From Piromyces finnis (Eukaryota; Neocallimastigomycota; Neocallimastigomycetes; Neocallimastigales; Neocallimastigaceae): a stretch of 64,000 bases of DNA. The notes below the pieces were generated by a model. That model saw nothing but the letters and a program-made list of their open reading frames with translations, searched no databases and was not told where the DNA came from. Shown here piece after piece: positions 13,401 to 25,744 of this stretch (positions are counted from its first letter, which is position 1; every line of letters starts with the position of its first letter). The translations under genes were made by a program, and so were the position numbers. Where the stretch lies: contig MCFH01000081.1 of the NCBI GenBank assembly GCA_002104945.1, positions 62,001 through 126,000 on the forward strand. Direction: 5' to 3'.

Positions 13401-14365
13401 AAATCTACAGTATACTTAGAGTATTTTTATTAAAAATGCTTTTTTTTAATAAGTTAATAAACTATCAATTACTCTACTTTTGTTGAATCCTTTATAGAAA
13501 AAAACACTTTTTTTATTTAAATACAACCTTTAATTTATTGGTGGATTTTTAATTTACTAATTAATTTTTATGTATCCAATGTAGGATGGTTTTTTTTAAA
13601 AAAATTGTACTAAAAGATTAGTGTTAAATTAAAAATTAATTAAAAGTTAATTATTTAAAAGAGGAAAGTAATTTTCAAAATTTTAAAATTTTTCTTTAAA
13701 AATTATTTTAAAAAGAATTCTTATTTTTTTTGTATAATCAATGAAATTAACAAAAGGAATAGTTAATAAAAGTATTTGAGCAGAAATTTAGTTATTTATA
13801 AAACAAAAAAAAAATATTTATACATTTATTAAGAGAATTAATTAAGCTAAAACAAAAAAAAAAAAAGGCTTTAGGAGAGTATTATTAGTAATGGATTTCT
13901 TCAATATATTTTATAGATATGAAATTTCTGTTATATATTACAAAACATTTAAATAAATATTTCAAAATAAGGTAAACTATTAAATAATAAAAGTTATCTA
14001 TTTATATACATTAAAATTCCATTATTAATTTTTTAAAGAAATACCCGATTCTATAAAGAAAAAATTCATTTATTTTTATACTTTTTTTTTATTTATTTAT
14101 TATAATGTATATTATACATTAATATAATATTGAAATTTGCTTTCATTTGTTTTTTTATATAAAAATTAATAATAAAATGTTTGTTTTCATATTAAATTAT
14201 CAATGCTTTGAAAATAAATTAATTTATTGAATAATTACAAAAGTTGGAAATACTATTTTTTTTTTCACTTTTAATAAAGAATTATAGAGTTTGTAATGAT
14301 TTGAATGTAAAAAAAAAAAAAAAAAAAAAAAATAAAATAAATATAGATTATTACAAGATTTAATT
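7442..14365. other. 6.9 kb gene-free stretch
   Basis: The longest spacer in the window, between the starts of the cyclin gene and the MIA40 stop. No frame shows sustained coding character. What it holds: poly-A/T runs; a pyrimidine block rich in CCA/CCT at about 8901-8990; a structured, less AT-rich element at about 9664-9885 listed separately; a short GAT/GGT microsatellite at about 9899-9935; and a possible broken short peptide near 12016. Its left part is the likely cyclin promoter. Nothing here matches a tRNA, rRNA or snRNA that I can recognise. Confidence 0.65.
9690..9869. repeat. Imperfect palindrome and hairpins, possible MITE or structured RNA
   Basis: Two arms, 9723-9763 and 9781-9825, are imperfect inverted repeats: ATCGG..A.TTTTTC.TGTA reads in the left arm and in the reverse complement of the right arm, and the match continues outward through TCATxTGATC and GGTTxAG. 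The loop is a short A/T run. A smaller hairpin, GCTTCT/AGAAGC, lies at 9690-9712, and CCTAAC (9819-9824) can pair with GTTAGG (9864-9869). The segment is clearly less AT-rich than its surroundings. No ORF overlaps it. It could be a decayed miniature inverted-repeat element or an RNA gene; neither is proven. Confidence 0.5.
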
Positions 14366-14692
14366 TTAATTTTTTGACCAGAATTTCCACCATGGTTTCT
14401 TTTCAACTAAATCATCATCGTCATCGTCAAAAATATTATCTTTGTAAACATCTGGATGCTCTTTGAAACAATCCTGCATATTTTTGAATTTTTCAAGACA
14501 ATCCATTCCTTTTGGGTCAGCTTGAGAATACATATAACATGCAAAAGCTGCCTTGAATTGTTCAGCACATGGTCCTTTGGTCATATCACCTAAACAAGGA
14601 CAATCCCAATTAATTTCACCAGTTTCTGGGTCATAAGCTTCTTCATTTTTTGGTTTAGTTTCTTTTGGTTCACTTTTACTAAATGGCCACAT
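14366..14692 (-). CDS. MIA40/CHCHD4 oxidoreductase of the intermembrane space
   Basis: Single-exon gene of 108 aa. MIA40 (CHCHD4 in animals) oxidises cysteine-motif proteins entering the intermembrane space of mitochondria and drives their import. The redox CPC motif is at residues 31-33, followed by the twin CX9C pairs 42-52 and 65-75, with the family spacing. GEINWDCPCLG and the KGPCAEQFKAAF segment are close to the animal form. It is the short soluble form: no presequence and no transmembrane anchor, unlike budding-yeast Mia40. The tail has seven acidic residues (89-95) and then an unusual aromatic-basic end, KKPWWKFWSKN; the N-terminus MWPFSK is also tryptophan-bearing. If the host is an anaerobic gut fungus the protein would act in hydrogenosomes (inference). 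Confidence 0.95.
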   Translation of the reverse strand: MWPFSKSEPKETKPKNEEAYDPETGEINWDCPCLGDMTKGPCAEQFKAAFACYMYSQADPKGMDCLEKFKNMQDCFKEHPDVYKDNIFDDDDDDLVEKKPWWKFWSKN

Positions 14693-16671
14693 TATTATTT
14701 ATTAAATTAATATTTTTTGAAAATTAAAATTGAAGGTATATTACAAATTTTATTTAAATAATTTGGTATAAATTTTATTGCTTTAAAATTGGTTTATCCT
14801 TTATTTTCTTTTTTATTTTTATATAGGATGGTATATAATAATGATAATGATAAAAATGAAATTTTAAATATTGAAATTCAACATTATTTATATATTATTC
14901 AATATATTATTTATATTAAAAACAAAAATATTAGTAACACATATTTACATTATTTATAATTAATTTTATTTTCATTCATATATATTTATATTTGTTTAAA
15001 ATAATGTGTATTTTTTCATTTTATTTTCTTTTTATAAATTTTAGAAAGATGCATTTATATAAATTGTAAATTTAAACTAAAAAATTAAATTTCAATAATG
15101 AATTAATACTTACAATAGTTATTTTTTGAATAATTTATTTTTAAAAATATATAGAAAACTACAAGTGTTAAAGGGATATAATCTCTAATAATTTAAAGAT
15201 ATATATATTTTTATTTTGGTTAAAAACAACAACAACAACAAAAAAAAAATATATTTATTCTATTATTATTTACTCACTTTTTTTTTTTAAAAAAAAAAAC
15301 GGATATAAATTAATTGGATCATTAATTTTTTTTATAAAAAATTTTTCCTTTTTTTTCCTTTTTTTCTTTTTTTTCTTTTGGTATAAATTAGGCCATGTCA
15401 AAGTAAAAATAAGATCTTTTTTATTGTAAATCATTTGTATACGCAATTTCAAAATATTGGTCACTTTTGACATAAAATTGTACAACAAAAATCAAATAAT
15501 TTTTAAAAGTTTTTTATAAATTAATAATATTAATGTAAAAAGAAAAGAATGTATGTATCAATGTATGTACAACTATTTTAGTTAATGATACATTTAATTA
15601 TATCTTTATTTTAAAAAAAAAATTTAATTAAAAAAAAAAAAAATAATAATAATAATTATAGAAAAAGAATAAATTATTATTAATTTTTAAAATATAATTT
15701 ATAAGGAAAAAAAAAGTGTAATTTGAATTATTGAATAGACCTTTCTTAAAAAAACTTCAAACATTCCTTTTCCCCATTTTTTTTTTGACATTAATAACCA
15801 TTTTATTTAACCTTTTCCTATTTAAAGGTATATATATTATAATATTTATCATTTGATTATTACAAACTATTATTGGTTTATTTTAATACTGCGGCGGCAT
15901 GTTCAAATTATGATAAAATCGATTGTTGTAGTAATTTCAAATCATGGCTTATTATAACTAATAGACACTACCTAATGTATAATATAAATGAAAAAATAAA
16001 AAATAAAAAAAAAAAAAAAAAAAAAAAAACAAATACTATCTTTTGTTCTTTTTGACAGTACTTTAAAATTTTTATTTAACAAATTTAGATTTTTATAAAT
16101 AATATCACATTCTCTTCAGTTTAAAAATGAACATTGAATGTATAAAGATAAATAATTATTATGGTATTTTTAAATTTTGTTGCATTACATTATTTAAATA
16201 AATAATACAATTTGAAAAACGAAGAAATATAATAAAAACGTGACATTATAGGGGGAAATAAAGATTTAAAATTAATAATTATTTACATTTTGAAAATTGT
16301 CCATTATACCATGATAACTTGTCGATCTATTCTAAAAATACTAATTAACAACAACAACAATAATAATGTTAATAATAGATAATAATAAAACAATAACGAT
16401 AAAATATATTGAAATTAGAAACGTTTCTTTTAAAAAATATACTGATTTTTTTAATTTCAATATTAATAACAACAACAACAACAATAATAATAATAATGCT
16501 CTATAAAAAGACATTCCAAATTTGCCATTTAATTTTTATCAATGATAAACCATTGACATTTATTATCAATTTAATTATATATAAACTATCACATTCATTA
16601 ATATTTTATTTAATATTTTACTTAAATTTAAAAAATGTTAATAGTAGAAATAAAATAATTCAAGCATAATA
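14693..16671. other. Spacer between divergent MIA40 and UPF2
   Basis: Both genes are transcribed outward from this 2 kb region, so it should hold both promoters. It is A/T-rich with CAA and AAT microsatellites and T(n)A(n) palindromes (for example 15282-15299). A GCGGCGGC islet at 15891-15898 stands out. Short open frames near 15900 and 16450 have no coding character or homology I recognise. Confidence 0.6.
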
Positions 16672-19600
16672 ATGAATGCCAAAAGGAAAGAATTGAGAGC
16701 TTTGAATGAAGCTGCTTGGGATAAAAGAATAGGTATTTACTATAATATATATTATATATGTGCAAAAAAACATTGAAAGTGAAATAAATAAAGGAAATAT
16801 ATTCAAAATCATATTTTAATATATATATTATTACTATAAAAATAAATTATTATACTATGAAATTAAAAAATGTTTAGATTTATCGAAGCAAAAATTAGAT
16901 TCTTCTATTAAAAAGAATACTTCCTTTGTTAAAAAGTTAAAAGTTTCACTTACTAGTGAAAAAAAGAATGAATTACTTAAGGATATTAAATCATTGAAGT
17001 TAGAAAAATATATTGCAGAAGTAGTTTCTGCTATAGCGGAAGCTAAATTAAAGAATCAAGCTGATGTTGAAGCTGCAGTTGAAATTTGTTCTTTACTTCA
17101 TCAACGCTTTTCTGATTTTTCTTCTCTTCTTCAAGATGCTTTATTAAAACAACTTGCTCCTGGTTCATATTCTAGTAATAATTTAACAAGTGAGCAAAAG
17201 GAAAAAGAAGATAATACCAGAATAACTAGACAAAAGGCAGTGTTACCTTTATTTATAGAATTATATCTTGTAAATGTTTTCCGTGATATTTCACTAAATA
17301 AAGATAAAGACATGCTTATTTATTCTGTTTTAAGAAAATTAGTAAGTTAAAATGACTTTATTTTTTAAATAGTATTATTTATATATAATTTAAACGTCAT
17401 TTATATCTATGATATTTTGATACGAAGAAAAATTAAAAATATTAATTCTTATTATGAAAATTTCAATTTAAAAGTTGGCTATTGATAAAAATATGCATGT
17501 TAACATTCCATTATCAGTCATTGTAATGTCAAATTATGGTAGAGAATTAACTGGAATTATACCTCAAAAACAAGAAGAAGAAAAATCAGAAGAATCTGAA
17601 AAAAATGAAGGTGAAGGTGAATCAAAAGAAGAATCAATCCAAAAAAAAGAAGGATCTAAAAAAACAGATGATGATGTAAATAAATACAGCATATTGCCTT
17701 TTTTAAAGAGTTATTTTCAGTTCTCAGTATAACCTGGTGTTAATCCTTATTTATTTATTTTTTTTTTAAAAAATTGATAGGATGATATAATACAAGTACC
17801 AAAAGAAGTTCAAGAAAAGTTAAAAATTCATATGTTAGAATACAGTAAAACAGTAGAAGGTCAATTAAATAAGGCTTTTGAGGTTAATATTAAAACATTA
17901 AAAAAACATCATTGTGTTCATCTTTACCATTATTAATCTTAAATTTTATTTATAATAATAATATGTAATATATATTCAATACAAAAAAAAATAGAACTTA
18001 AAAAAAATGGAAAAATCCAATCATGAAAATAATATTGCTCATGGAAAAATTAATGAAGAAAGAAAGGAAAAATACCAAAAATTCCAAAAAATTTTCGAAA
18101 ATTATTATTCTAATGCAAAAATATTGTTTAAATTTGTGAATAGAAAAATTCCAGAATTTAAGGATGAAGAAGAAGATTCTTTGGGTGTTTCCTTTAAAAT
18201 TAGTTTGAATGATAAGAAAATGGTAAATTTTTATATAAATATTTATTTTTAATGATGACACACTATATATATATAAATGAATATGAATTTGACATTAATT
18301 GATTCATTTTTGATTAAATAAATATATATGATAATCCTATTATTTGTATTTTTTATATATGCGTATTTGAATATATTATTTTAAAAAAAAATGATTCAAT
18401 TTACCACTGTGGAATTTCAAAAAACTATGAATGTATTATTAACCGTCACTGACAAATTAATAAAAATTTTAAATTTGGGATTCAACAAAATGGATAAATT
18501 TATATATCATTCAACAGGATTCATTTCAAAGTGATATTTGGGAAGATGAAGATTCTAAAGTATTTTATGAACAAACTATTGATTTAAAACTTATGATACC
18601 AACTGCTTTATTAAAAGGAAAGAAGGATAAAAAGGCAGATAAAGATGATACAAAGGATTCAGAAAAATCTTCAACTGAAAATCTTGATCAGAATTTAACA
18701 TTTACTATGTCTGACCCAGAATTAGATAAAATATTGAAAGAAAAAAGTGAAAAAATGGAAAAAAATGAAGATATTGTTGAAGCTGAAGCTGAAGATGAAC
18801 CAATATCAATTGAAGATAAACGTAACATTAATTTATTTGCGCTTGATCCTATATTAGATCGTCTTCCATATGCATTAAATCGTGATGCTATTGATCAAAT
18901 TGCTGTTGATTTTTGTTTTGTTAACAATAAAAGTTCAATGAAGAAATTAATTAAAACATTACTTGGTGTTCCACGTCAAAGATTAGACCTATTACCATAT
19001 TATTCACGCTTAGTCGCCACCTTAAATAAATGTTTCCCAGAAATTGGTGAAAATACTATTAATGAACTTGAAAATGAATTCCATAGATTACAGAAAAAGA
19101 GCGATCAAATGTTCCATGAGGAAAAAATTAAAAATATTAGATTTATTGGTAAGTCAATTAGTAAATGCATTTTTATTATAGTATAATAATAATAGTACTA
19201 TTATATATTATTTATAGTAGTAATATTAATTTATTAAAAATACTTTTTATATATTCTATAGAACCATTTATTAATTTATATATATATATAATTTTTAAAA
19301 TCTTTTATTTTTTATCTTTTATTTTTTAATCTTTATACTAGGTGAATTAACAAAATTTAGAGTTACACCATTACATGTTGTTTTCCATTGTATTCAAGTT
19401 TTATTAAATAATTTCAATGGTTTTAATATTGATATTGTTTGTAGTTTATTAGAAACTTGTGGTCGATTCCTTTATCGTATACCTGAAACTAAAACACGTT
19501 TGGGTAATATGTTAGATATTATGATGAGAAAGAAGACTGTTCAACATCTTGACAATCGTCAAGTTCTTTTAATTGAAAATGCCTACTATCAATGTAATCC

Positions 19601-20523
19601 ACCAGAAAAAATTATTAAACCAGTAAAGGAACGTTCACCAATTGAATTGTATATTAGAAAGATGATTTATGTTGATCTTGGTAAATACACTGTTGATCGT
19701 ATTTCAAAACAATTTAGAAAGCTAAATTGGGATGATCCAGAAGTACTTCGTGTTATTTATAAGGTTTTCTTTAAGATCTGGAAATTGAAATACATTAATA
19801 TTCATCTTATGAGTTACCTTGTTGTTGATTTATCTCATTATCACCCAGATTTTGGTGTTGCTGTTGTTGATAATACCATTGAGGACATTAGAATTGGTTT
19901 AGAAGTATGTCATAACTTTGTAGATTAAAATCATAAGGAGAAAAAAAATATAAATTTATAATATATACCTATCTATTTTAATGTATGCTAACATTATATA
20001 TATATTATTATTATTTTATTTTACCCTTGATAATAGCAAAATAATTATAAACACAATCAAAGAAGATTAGCTATGATTAAATTTTTGGGTGAATTATGGA
20101 TTTATAATATGATTGAAACTGATACCATTTTTGATATTTTATATACTCTTGTTTCTTTCGGTCATGGTACCTATATATATTTTATATTTTACAGATTTCA
20201 TTTTTTTTTAAAAGATTCAATGTATAAATATATTTTAATAAATTAATTAAATTATCATATTGACAACTATAATAATGATAAAAATTATAAATAAATTATA
20301 TAAAAGATCAAGGTAAACCAAGACCAGATGAATTCAGTCCATTAGATGCTCCACACGATTTCTTCCGTATCAGATTAATTTATACTTTATTAGATACTTG
20401 TGGTACTTGTCTTAAAGAAGATAGTAGATTAAATATTTTCTTGGTTCTTTTCCAAGTATATATCAAAACTAAATTCCCACCACCTACCGATATTCTTTTC
20501 CTAATTCAAGATATATTTGAAGT

Positions 20524-20560
<37 letters not shown>

Positions 20561-21443
20561 AAAAAAAAAAAGAAATAAATTTATAAAATAACGTTGTTAT
20601 TTTTCTAATACCTTTATTTATTTCTATTTTTTTTAATAAATATAATTTTTGTATTTTTTTTTTTTTTTTTAGGTTTTCCAACCAAATAAAAAGCTATTTA
20701 ATACGTATGAAGAAGCTTGTATTGAATTAGATAGATTAATTTTAGAAGATAGAAAAAGAAATGAACCTAAAGTTATATTTGATGGTACATCAAATGAAAA
20801 TAAGACTACCTTTGATAATGAAAATGATAATGATGATATTGAAAATGATAATGACGATGATGACGATGACGACGATGATGATGAAAATGATGATGATGAT
20901 GAGAATAATATTATTGAAGGAGAAGATGAAGATAATGAAGATGAAGATAATGAAAAGGATGATGATGGTAAGTTAGTTGATGGTGATGATGAAGACGTTA
21001 TTGTATATAATCAAGATGATCTTAAACCAACCGAAGAAGAAGAAGAAGAATATAAGAGAGAATTTCATCAAATTATGCAAGAAAGTCTTGATTCCCGTAA
21101 GAATGAAAGAAAGATTCAACAATTTGATATTCCAATTCCAATGGGTATTAAAAAGGATTTAAGAGATAATAATAGTGATAGTCAAGATGATGATTCCGAA
21201 GAAGAAAAGAATAATGTTGAATTTGTATTGTTAACAAAGAAGGGTAATAAGCAACAAGCTAAATCTTTAGCTGTTCCAAATGATTGTTTATTTGCTGTTT
21301 CTGCTCGTAATCAACGTGAAATTGATAGAAAGGAACAACTGAAACTTAAGAAGCTTGTATTAAACTATGAAGAACAAGAAGAAAAAAGTAGACATAATAA
21401 AAGAATGGATAATAGAAGATACTATCGTGATACTTGGAAATAA
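16672..21443 (+). CDS. UPF2/NMD2 nonsense-mediated mRNA decay factor, 10 exons
   Basis: UPF2 bridges UPF1 and UPF3 in nonsense-mediated mRNA decay. Exons: 16672-16732, 16878-17341, 17475-17726, 17781-17882, 17995-18222, 18518-19148, 19342-19904, 20037-20166, 20307-20521 and 20673-21443, giving 1138 aa in frame, similar to yeast (about 1090) and human (about 1270). Domains: MIF4G-1 from about residue 30 (KLDSSIKKNTSFVKKLK, LEKYIAEVVSAIAEAKLK) to about 370, with an acidic insert near 200-240 and SDIWEDEDSKVFYE at about 372; MIF4G-2 about 460-640 (DPILDRLPYALNRD); MIF4G-3 about 650-905 (PIELYIRKMIYVDL, NQRRLAMIKFLGELW); a long Asp/Glu tract about 915-1000; and a C-terminal UPF1-binding region (IPIPMGIKKDL, VEFVLLTKKGNKQQAKSLAVP). 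The start ATG gives MNAKRKELRALNEAAW; a second ATG 4 bases on is out of frame. Exon 6 uses GTAAGT. Intron 9 ends in a long T-tract before AG. Confidence 0.97.
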
Positions 21444-21564
21444 GTTTATTTATTGTGGTGCGTAATGATATTAATCTCGTTTTTTATTCATCCTCTATGA
21501 TTTAAAAAAAAAAAAAAAAGAGAAATCTAATCTCCTTCACGACTAAAAATAAACAAACAATTAA

Positions 21565-21598
<34 letters not shown>

Positions 21599-22571
21599 AT
21601 ACGATATATAAAGGATCCTCCTCTTGATTACCATTTATATTACCAAGGATTCCTCCCCCTCTAAATGTGATATGTTCATTTTTTTTATTGATATATACAT
21701 AAAAAAGAAAGAAAAAGAAATTTTCTACTTTACAAGTCAATCAAAAGCAATCGAAGAAAGTAATATTATAGAAAAGGAAAAATAAAATTTGAAATAAAAT
21801 AAAATACATCAATCATTTCAAGGCAATACAACAGTCAATGTCCATAATATAATTTTATAATGTTAAGAAAAAAAAAAAATAAAATAAAAATATAATATAT
21901 ATATATAAATAGAAACTTTAGAAAAAGTTTACTTTTTATTATTTTTTTTTTTTTTTTTTATTATTAATATAGAAATTATATTATAAAAAAAAATTGATTA
22001 TTGTAAAAGATGGCATTAAAGTAAACCATTTATTTATTTTAATAAAATAATATTGCCATTATAGTAGGTAGATAGTAAAGAATTAATAACAGAAGAATAT
22101 TTTTAATTAGTAGTACATGCATGGTATATACCTATTTAATTAAACTTTTTTTTTTTAAAAAAAAAAAGTTCATTTTCAATAATACCTTTGTTCTTTTATA
22201 TTTTTTAACAATTTTATATATACACATAGCAAACAAAATAAAAATAATAATAAAAAAAAAAGTATATCCAAAATGATTAAAACATTTATTATTATTGAAT
22301 ATTATTATTTTATATAGTTTTTTTTTTTTTTTTATTTTTTGTATAATGAACAGAAAAATTGAAAAAAAAAAAAAAAGTGGTGTCATGCTTTATCTTTTTA
22401 ATAAATTAGAGATATTGAGTAGAAAATCATTGTTCCTCTTATTGTTAATTATTACTTATTTATTTTCTAATATGAAATATACAAAGGTATACGTATTACG
22501 TGGAAGATATTATATTGATTAAATAAATAGTGTTTTTTTTTTTTATAAAAAAATTATATATATAAATATAT
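21444..22571. other. Convergent 3' spacer, UPF2/DPY30
   Basis: Tail-to-tail spacer holding the 3' ends of both genes. It has A-tracts of 15 to 37 bases (21504-21519, 21566-21597) and a perfect T(n)A(n) palindrome at 22146-22168. I saw no gene; short open frames here are homopolymer artefacts. Confidence 0.6.
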
Positions 22572-23423
22572 TTAGTTTTGAAGTTGTTTTCCATTCTTTA
22601 TAATAAAAGCAGCTAAATATTCATATGGATTTGGTGGTCTTTAATTTTTATTTTATTTTGTTTTGTATATTTAATAAAAAAAAATTTTTTTTATAAAGTT
22701 TAAAAAAAAAAGTAAATAATCTATTCAACATTTAATATATATAAATATATGTATATGTAAAATTTATTTCAATAAATTGGTATTACAAACCTTTCTTTAA
22801 CTAATTCCTTAAGACCTTCAAGTAATACTGGAACAACAGTTTGATCTAAGTAAGCTCTAGCTGGTAAATTACATAATTGTTCATATTCAGAAGAGTCATT
22901 TTCAAAATTATCTTTTTCAGTTTTGATAGCATTCTTATTATTAATAATAAAATATTATTTTTATTATGTATAAAATATGGTAGAGTGGAAAAAGAATATA
23001 TATATATTAAAATGATTAATAACTTGTAATTTGAAATTGTTTTTTGAATAATTTCTTTTTTTTTTTTTTTCAGTGAGATGTAAAAATTTATTTCTATTCT
23101 TCCTTCAAAATTATTTTTATTATTATTTTAAACTATTAACTTGACAATTACTTCAACATCTTGAGTTAGTCCACTTTCTTTATGAAAAGCCATTGGATCT
23201 TCCTTATTTTCATTCTTAATTTCGTCTTTTGTATCCATAACAGTATCGTTTGTTTCAACTTTTTTTTTTTTTTTGACATTATAATTAAATATACATTTCA
23301 TATATAAAATTTTACATTTATTAATTTTGAGAATTTTAAAATTTTATATAGATATAAAAGGAATTTTAAATAAATTTTATATATGTTATAATATATATAA
23401 TGTATACCTTCTGGATTAGCCAT
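22572..23423 (-). CDS. DPY30/Sdc1, COMPASS H3K4 methyltransferase subunit, 4 exons
   Basis: Small subunit of COMPASS/MLL-type H3K4 methyltransferase complexes; its C-terminal helical motif dimerises and docks on the ASH2 subunit. Minus-strand exons are 23423-23408, 23258-23152, 22933-22791 and 22638-22572, giving 110 aa. The Dpy-30 motif is unmistakable: [21 protein letters not shown], then [20 protein letters not shown], with the ERPPNP hinge formed across intron 3. The N-terminal 60 residues are acidic and unconserved. Exon 2 has two donors close together; GTAATT after GAA is the one that keeps frame with the Dpy-30 exon, while the GTTAAT further on would shift it. Exon 1 is only 16 bases. 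None of its exons contains a long ORF, so the gene is easily missed. Confidence 0.93.
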
Positions 23424-24543
23424 TGTTATTTATTTATTTATTTATTATATTAATACTATTTTAAATTTTTTTACATTTTATTGAAATTAATTTGAAATGA
23501 TTTTATATTTTTTATTTAAAAAAAAAAAAAAAAGAATATATAATTTTTATATTAATATTTTTTATTATTTGGTTTAGATTTTATATAAAATAGATATTTG
23601 AAATTATCATTTATATTATTATTACTTTTATTATTATAAAAATTACCACTTTCAAACTTACTTTTAAATTTTATTATTAGGATAAAAAAAAAATTTACAA
23701 ATTTATTTGATATATATAAAAAAAAATAAAAATAATTATTAAAAATTAAAAAATAAAATTTAACCAATAAATTCTAGAGTTAAACTTTTCTTTTTTTTTT
23801 TAAAGAAAATTTTTAATTTCAATAATTTCATAGTACAAAAGAAAGAAAAATGATAAATAAAAGAAAAACAATTATTTTTTTATTGAAAAATAAAAAGATA
23901 CCTTACTTTATTTTATGTTTTTATTTTTATTTCACATAAAGAAAATTTTTATATTGTTTTATTATTAAATGTAATAATAAATGTTGTATGTTTTTTATAA
24001 CTACCACCTACCTACATTATAATTTAAAAAAATTTTAAAAAATTTTTAATTTAGAGAAATAACAATCAAATATTTTATAAATTATATTCATAACAAAACT
24101 TTTTTGTATGTTTATGTCTTTTTTTTTTTTAAAAAAAAAAAAAAAGAATACATTATAAATATAAAATAAAATTAAAGAACATATTTATTTCTTATATAAT
24201 TAATAATTATTAAATACCTTTGGTTTAATAAAAATTTTAAAAGAAAACTCTTTATTATTAATAAAAAAAAAATATAATTAAAAAGATTTATTATTAAACT
24301 ATTAAAATTAGAATTTTTAATTAAATTAAATTAAAAAATTTTATATCTGAATTTTAATAATATTGAGCAGTTAAAAGTTTAAAACTTATCTGTAAAATAT
24401 TACAATTTCTCTGAAACAAAGTATAGTACTAGTCTTTCTTTTTCATTTTTAAAGAGAATCCTATAGTATTAGAACTTTTATTATAGAGATAATAATAAAG
24501 AAGATATAAGAAGAATTTCTACCGACATAGAGTATTAAAAAAA
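23424..24543. promoter_or_regulatory. Divergent promoter region, DPY30/TMEM216
   Basis: Head-to-head spacer of 1.1 kb that must carry both start regions. It is nearly all A/T, with a T(13)A(15)-type palindrome at about 24119-24145. CTCTGAAACAAAG and nearby mixed sequence (24410-24540) precede the TMEM216 ATG. No defined motif can be assigned. Confidence 0.4.
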
Positions 24544-25744
24544 ATGTCTATTCAAACAAAAGGTTTTAAAATGAATTCATATATATATATATATATTTAG
24601 CACTAACATTTGCATAATTAAACATATTATTAATAAATATTATAATATATTATTATTATTATTATTATTATTATTTACAAAGGTGGACAAAAAATTGTAC
24701 GTTTTGAAATTGCTTATTTATAAAAATATATAATTTTATTAATGTAGCATGTTTAAAAATAAAATTGTATAAAACACTTTTGAATTATTAGATATTGAAT
24801 ATTTATATAATTAAAAAAAGTAATAAACCATGAGGGATAATAGAATGTTATATGAGAATTTGTAGAAAAAAAAAAAAAGTTTCTCTCAATTTTAAGATTA
24901 TGAAATATTTACAGGATTATTACAAATGTTAAAACTTTATAATATTAACAAAAATGTTTTTCTACCTTTTTTTTTTTCACTTATAAAGAGAAAATTAATG
25001 ATTAACGATATCTATTTTTCATATTTCCTATATATAAATATTTATTATTACTATATTATAAAGTTATCATCACTTCCTTTTGAGATATTACTATATTTTA
25101 ATAGATTGTATTATTATCTATTTCTATTAGGAACTTTAGTACTATTAATATATAAGGGTACCTATTATATACGATATTCAATTTAAGAATACTGAAACAT
25201 TATTTAACTAAAATATTATAACTATTTTATTGATTAAATATATATATAAAATTATCTATCCTTTAAAATCATTCAAACCTCTGTAAACACACCACATACA
25301 CATATATATATAAAAAGGCATTCAATATCCTTTTCCAAATGGTGCATTATATCTGGAACTTCTTGGATTAATTCCATTTACTATATTAGAATCAATACGA
25401 ATTTATCTTGGTTCTCAGGGAAATAAAACAGAAGAAAGATTACCAACAGGTGTATCTTTGGGTTTATCATTTATATCTGTATTTGGATATATATATTATA
25501 TGATTTGGCAAACTTATGTGTAAGTAGAATATTGCTTTTTTGATATATTCAAATATTAACAACCTATTAAAATAACAATAATAATATTTCTTTTTTTTTT
25601 TTTTTTTGATATTTAATATATATACTATTTTTTTATAGCTTATTATTTGATATTATACTAAGTGCAATTGGATTGGTTTTTATTATTGGTGATATAATAT
25701 TTGCAATAATATTATTCATCAACTTAACAAATGCTTCGGTTTAA
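24544..25744 (+). CDS. TMEM216 ciliary transition-zone membrane protein, 5 exons
   Basis: Homologue of TMEM216 (Joubert/Meckel syndrome family), a four-pass protein of the ciliary transition zone. Exons: 24544-24562, 24683-24696, 25064-25157, 25318-25519 and 25639-25744, giving 144 aa; the human protein is about 145. Matches to the family: LSSLPFEILLYFN at the start of exon 3, YKGIQYPFPNGALYLELLGLI across exons 3-4, ESIRIYLGSQGNKTEERLPTG, then a hydrophobic segment ending WQTYVLLFDIILS across exons 4-5. Four hydrophobic segments are visible. Exon 2 is a 14-base microexon and exon 1 has 19 bases; these two are set by frame and splice signals only and are less certain than exons 3-5. A ciliary gene fits a fungus with flagellated zoospores. 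Confidence 0.88.

Noticed and set aside
7442-14365. A retrotransposon or DNA transposon in the long spacer
   Set aside because: No reverse transcriptase, integrase or transposase frame and no long terminal repeats visible.
15873-16669. Two short plus-strand frames upstream of UPF2
   Set aside because: No ATG-based or family support; UPF2 starts cleanly at 16672.
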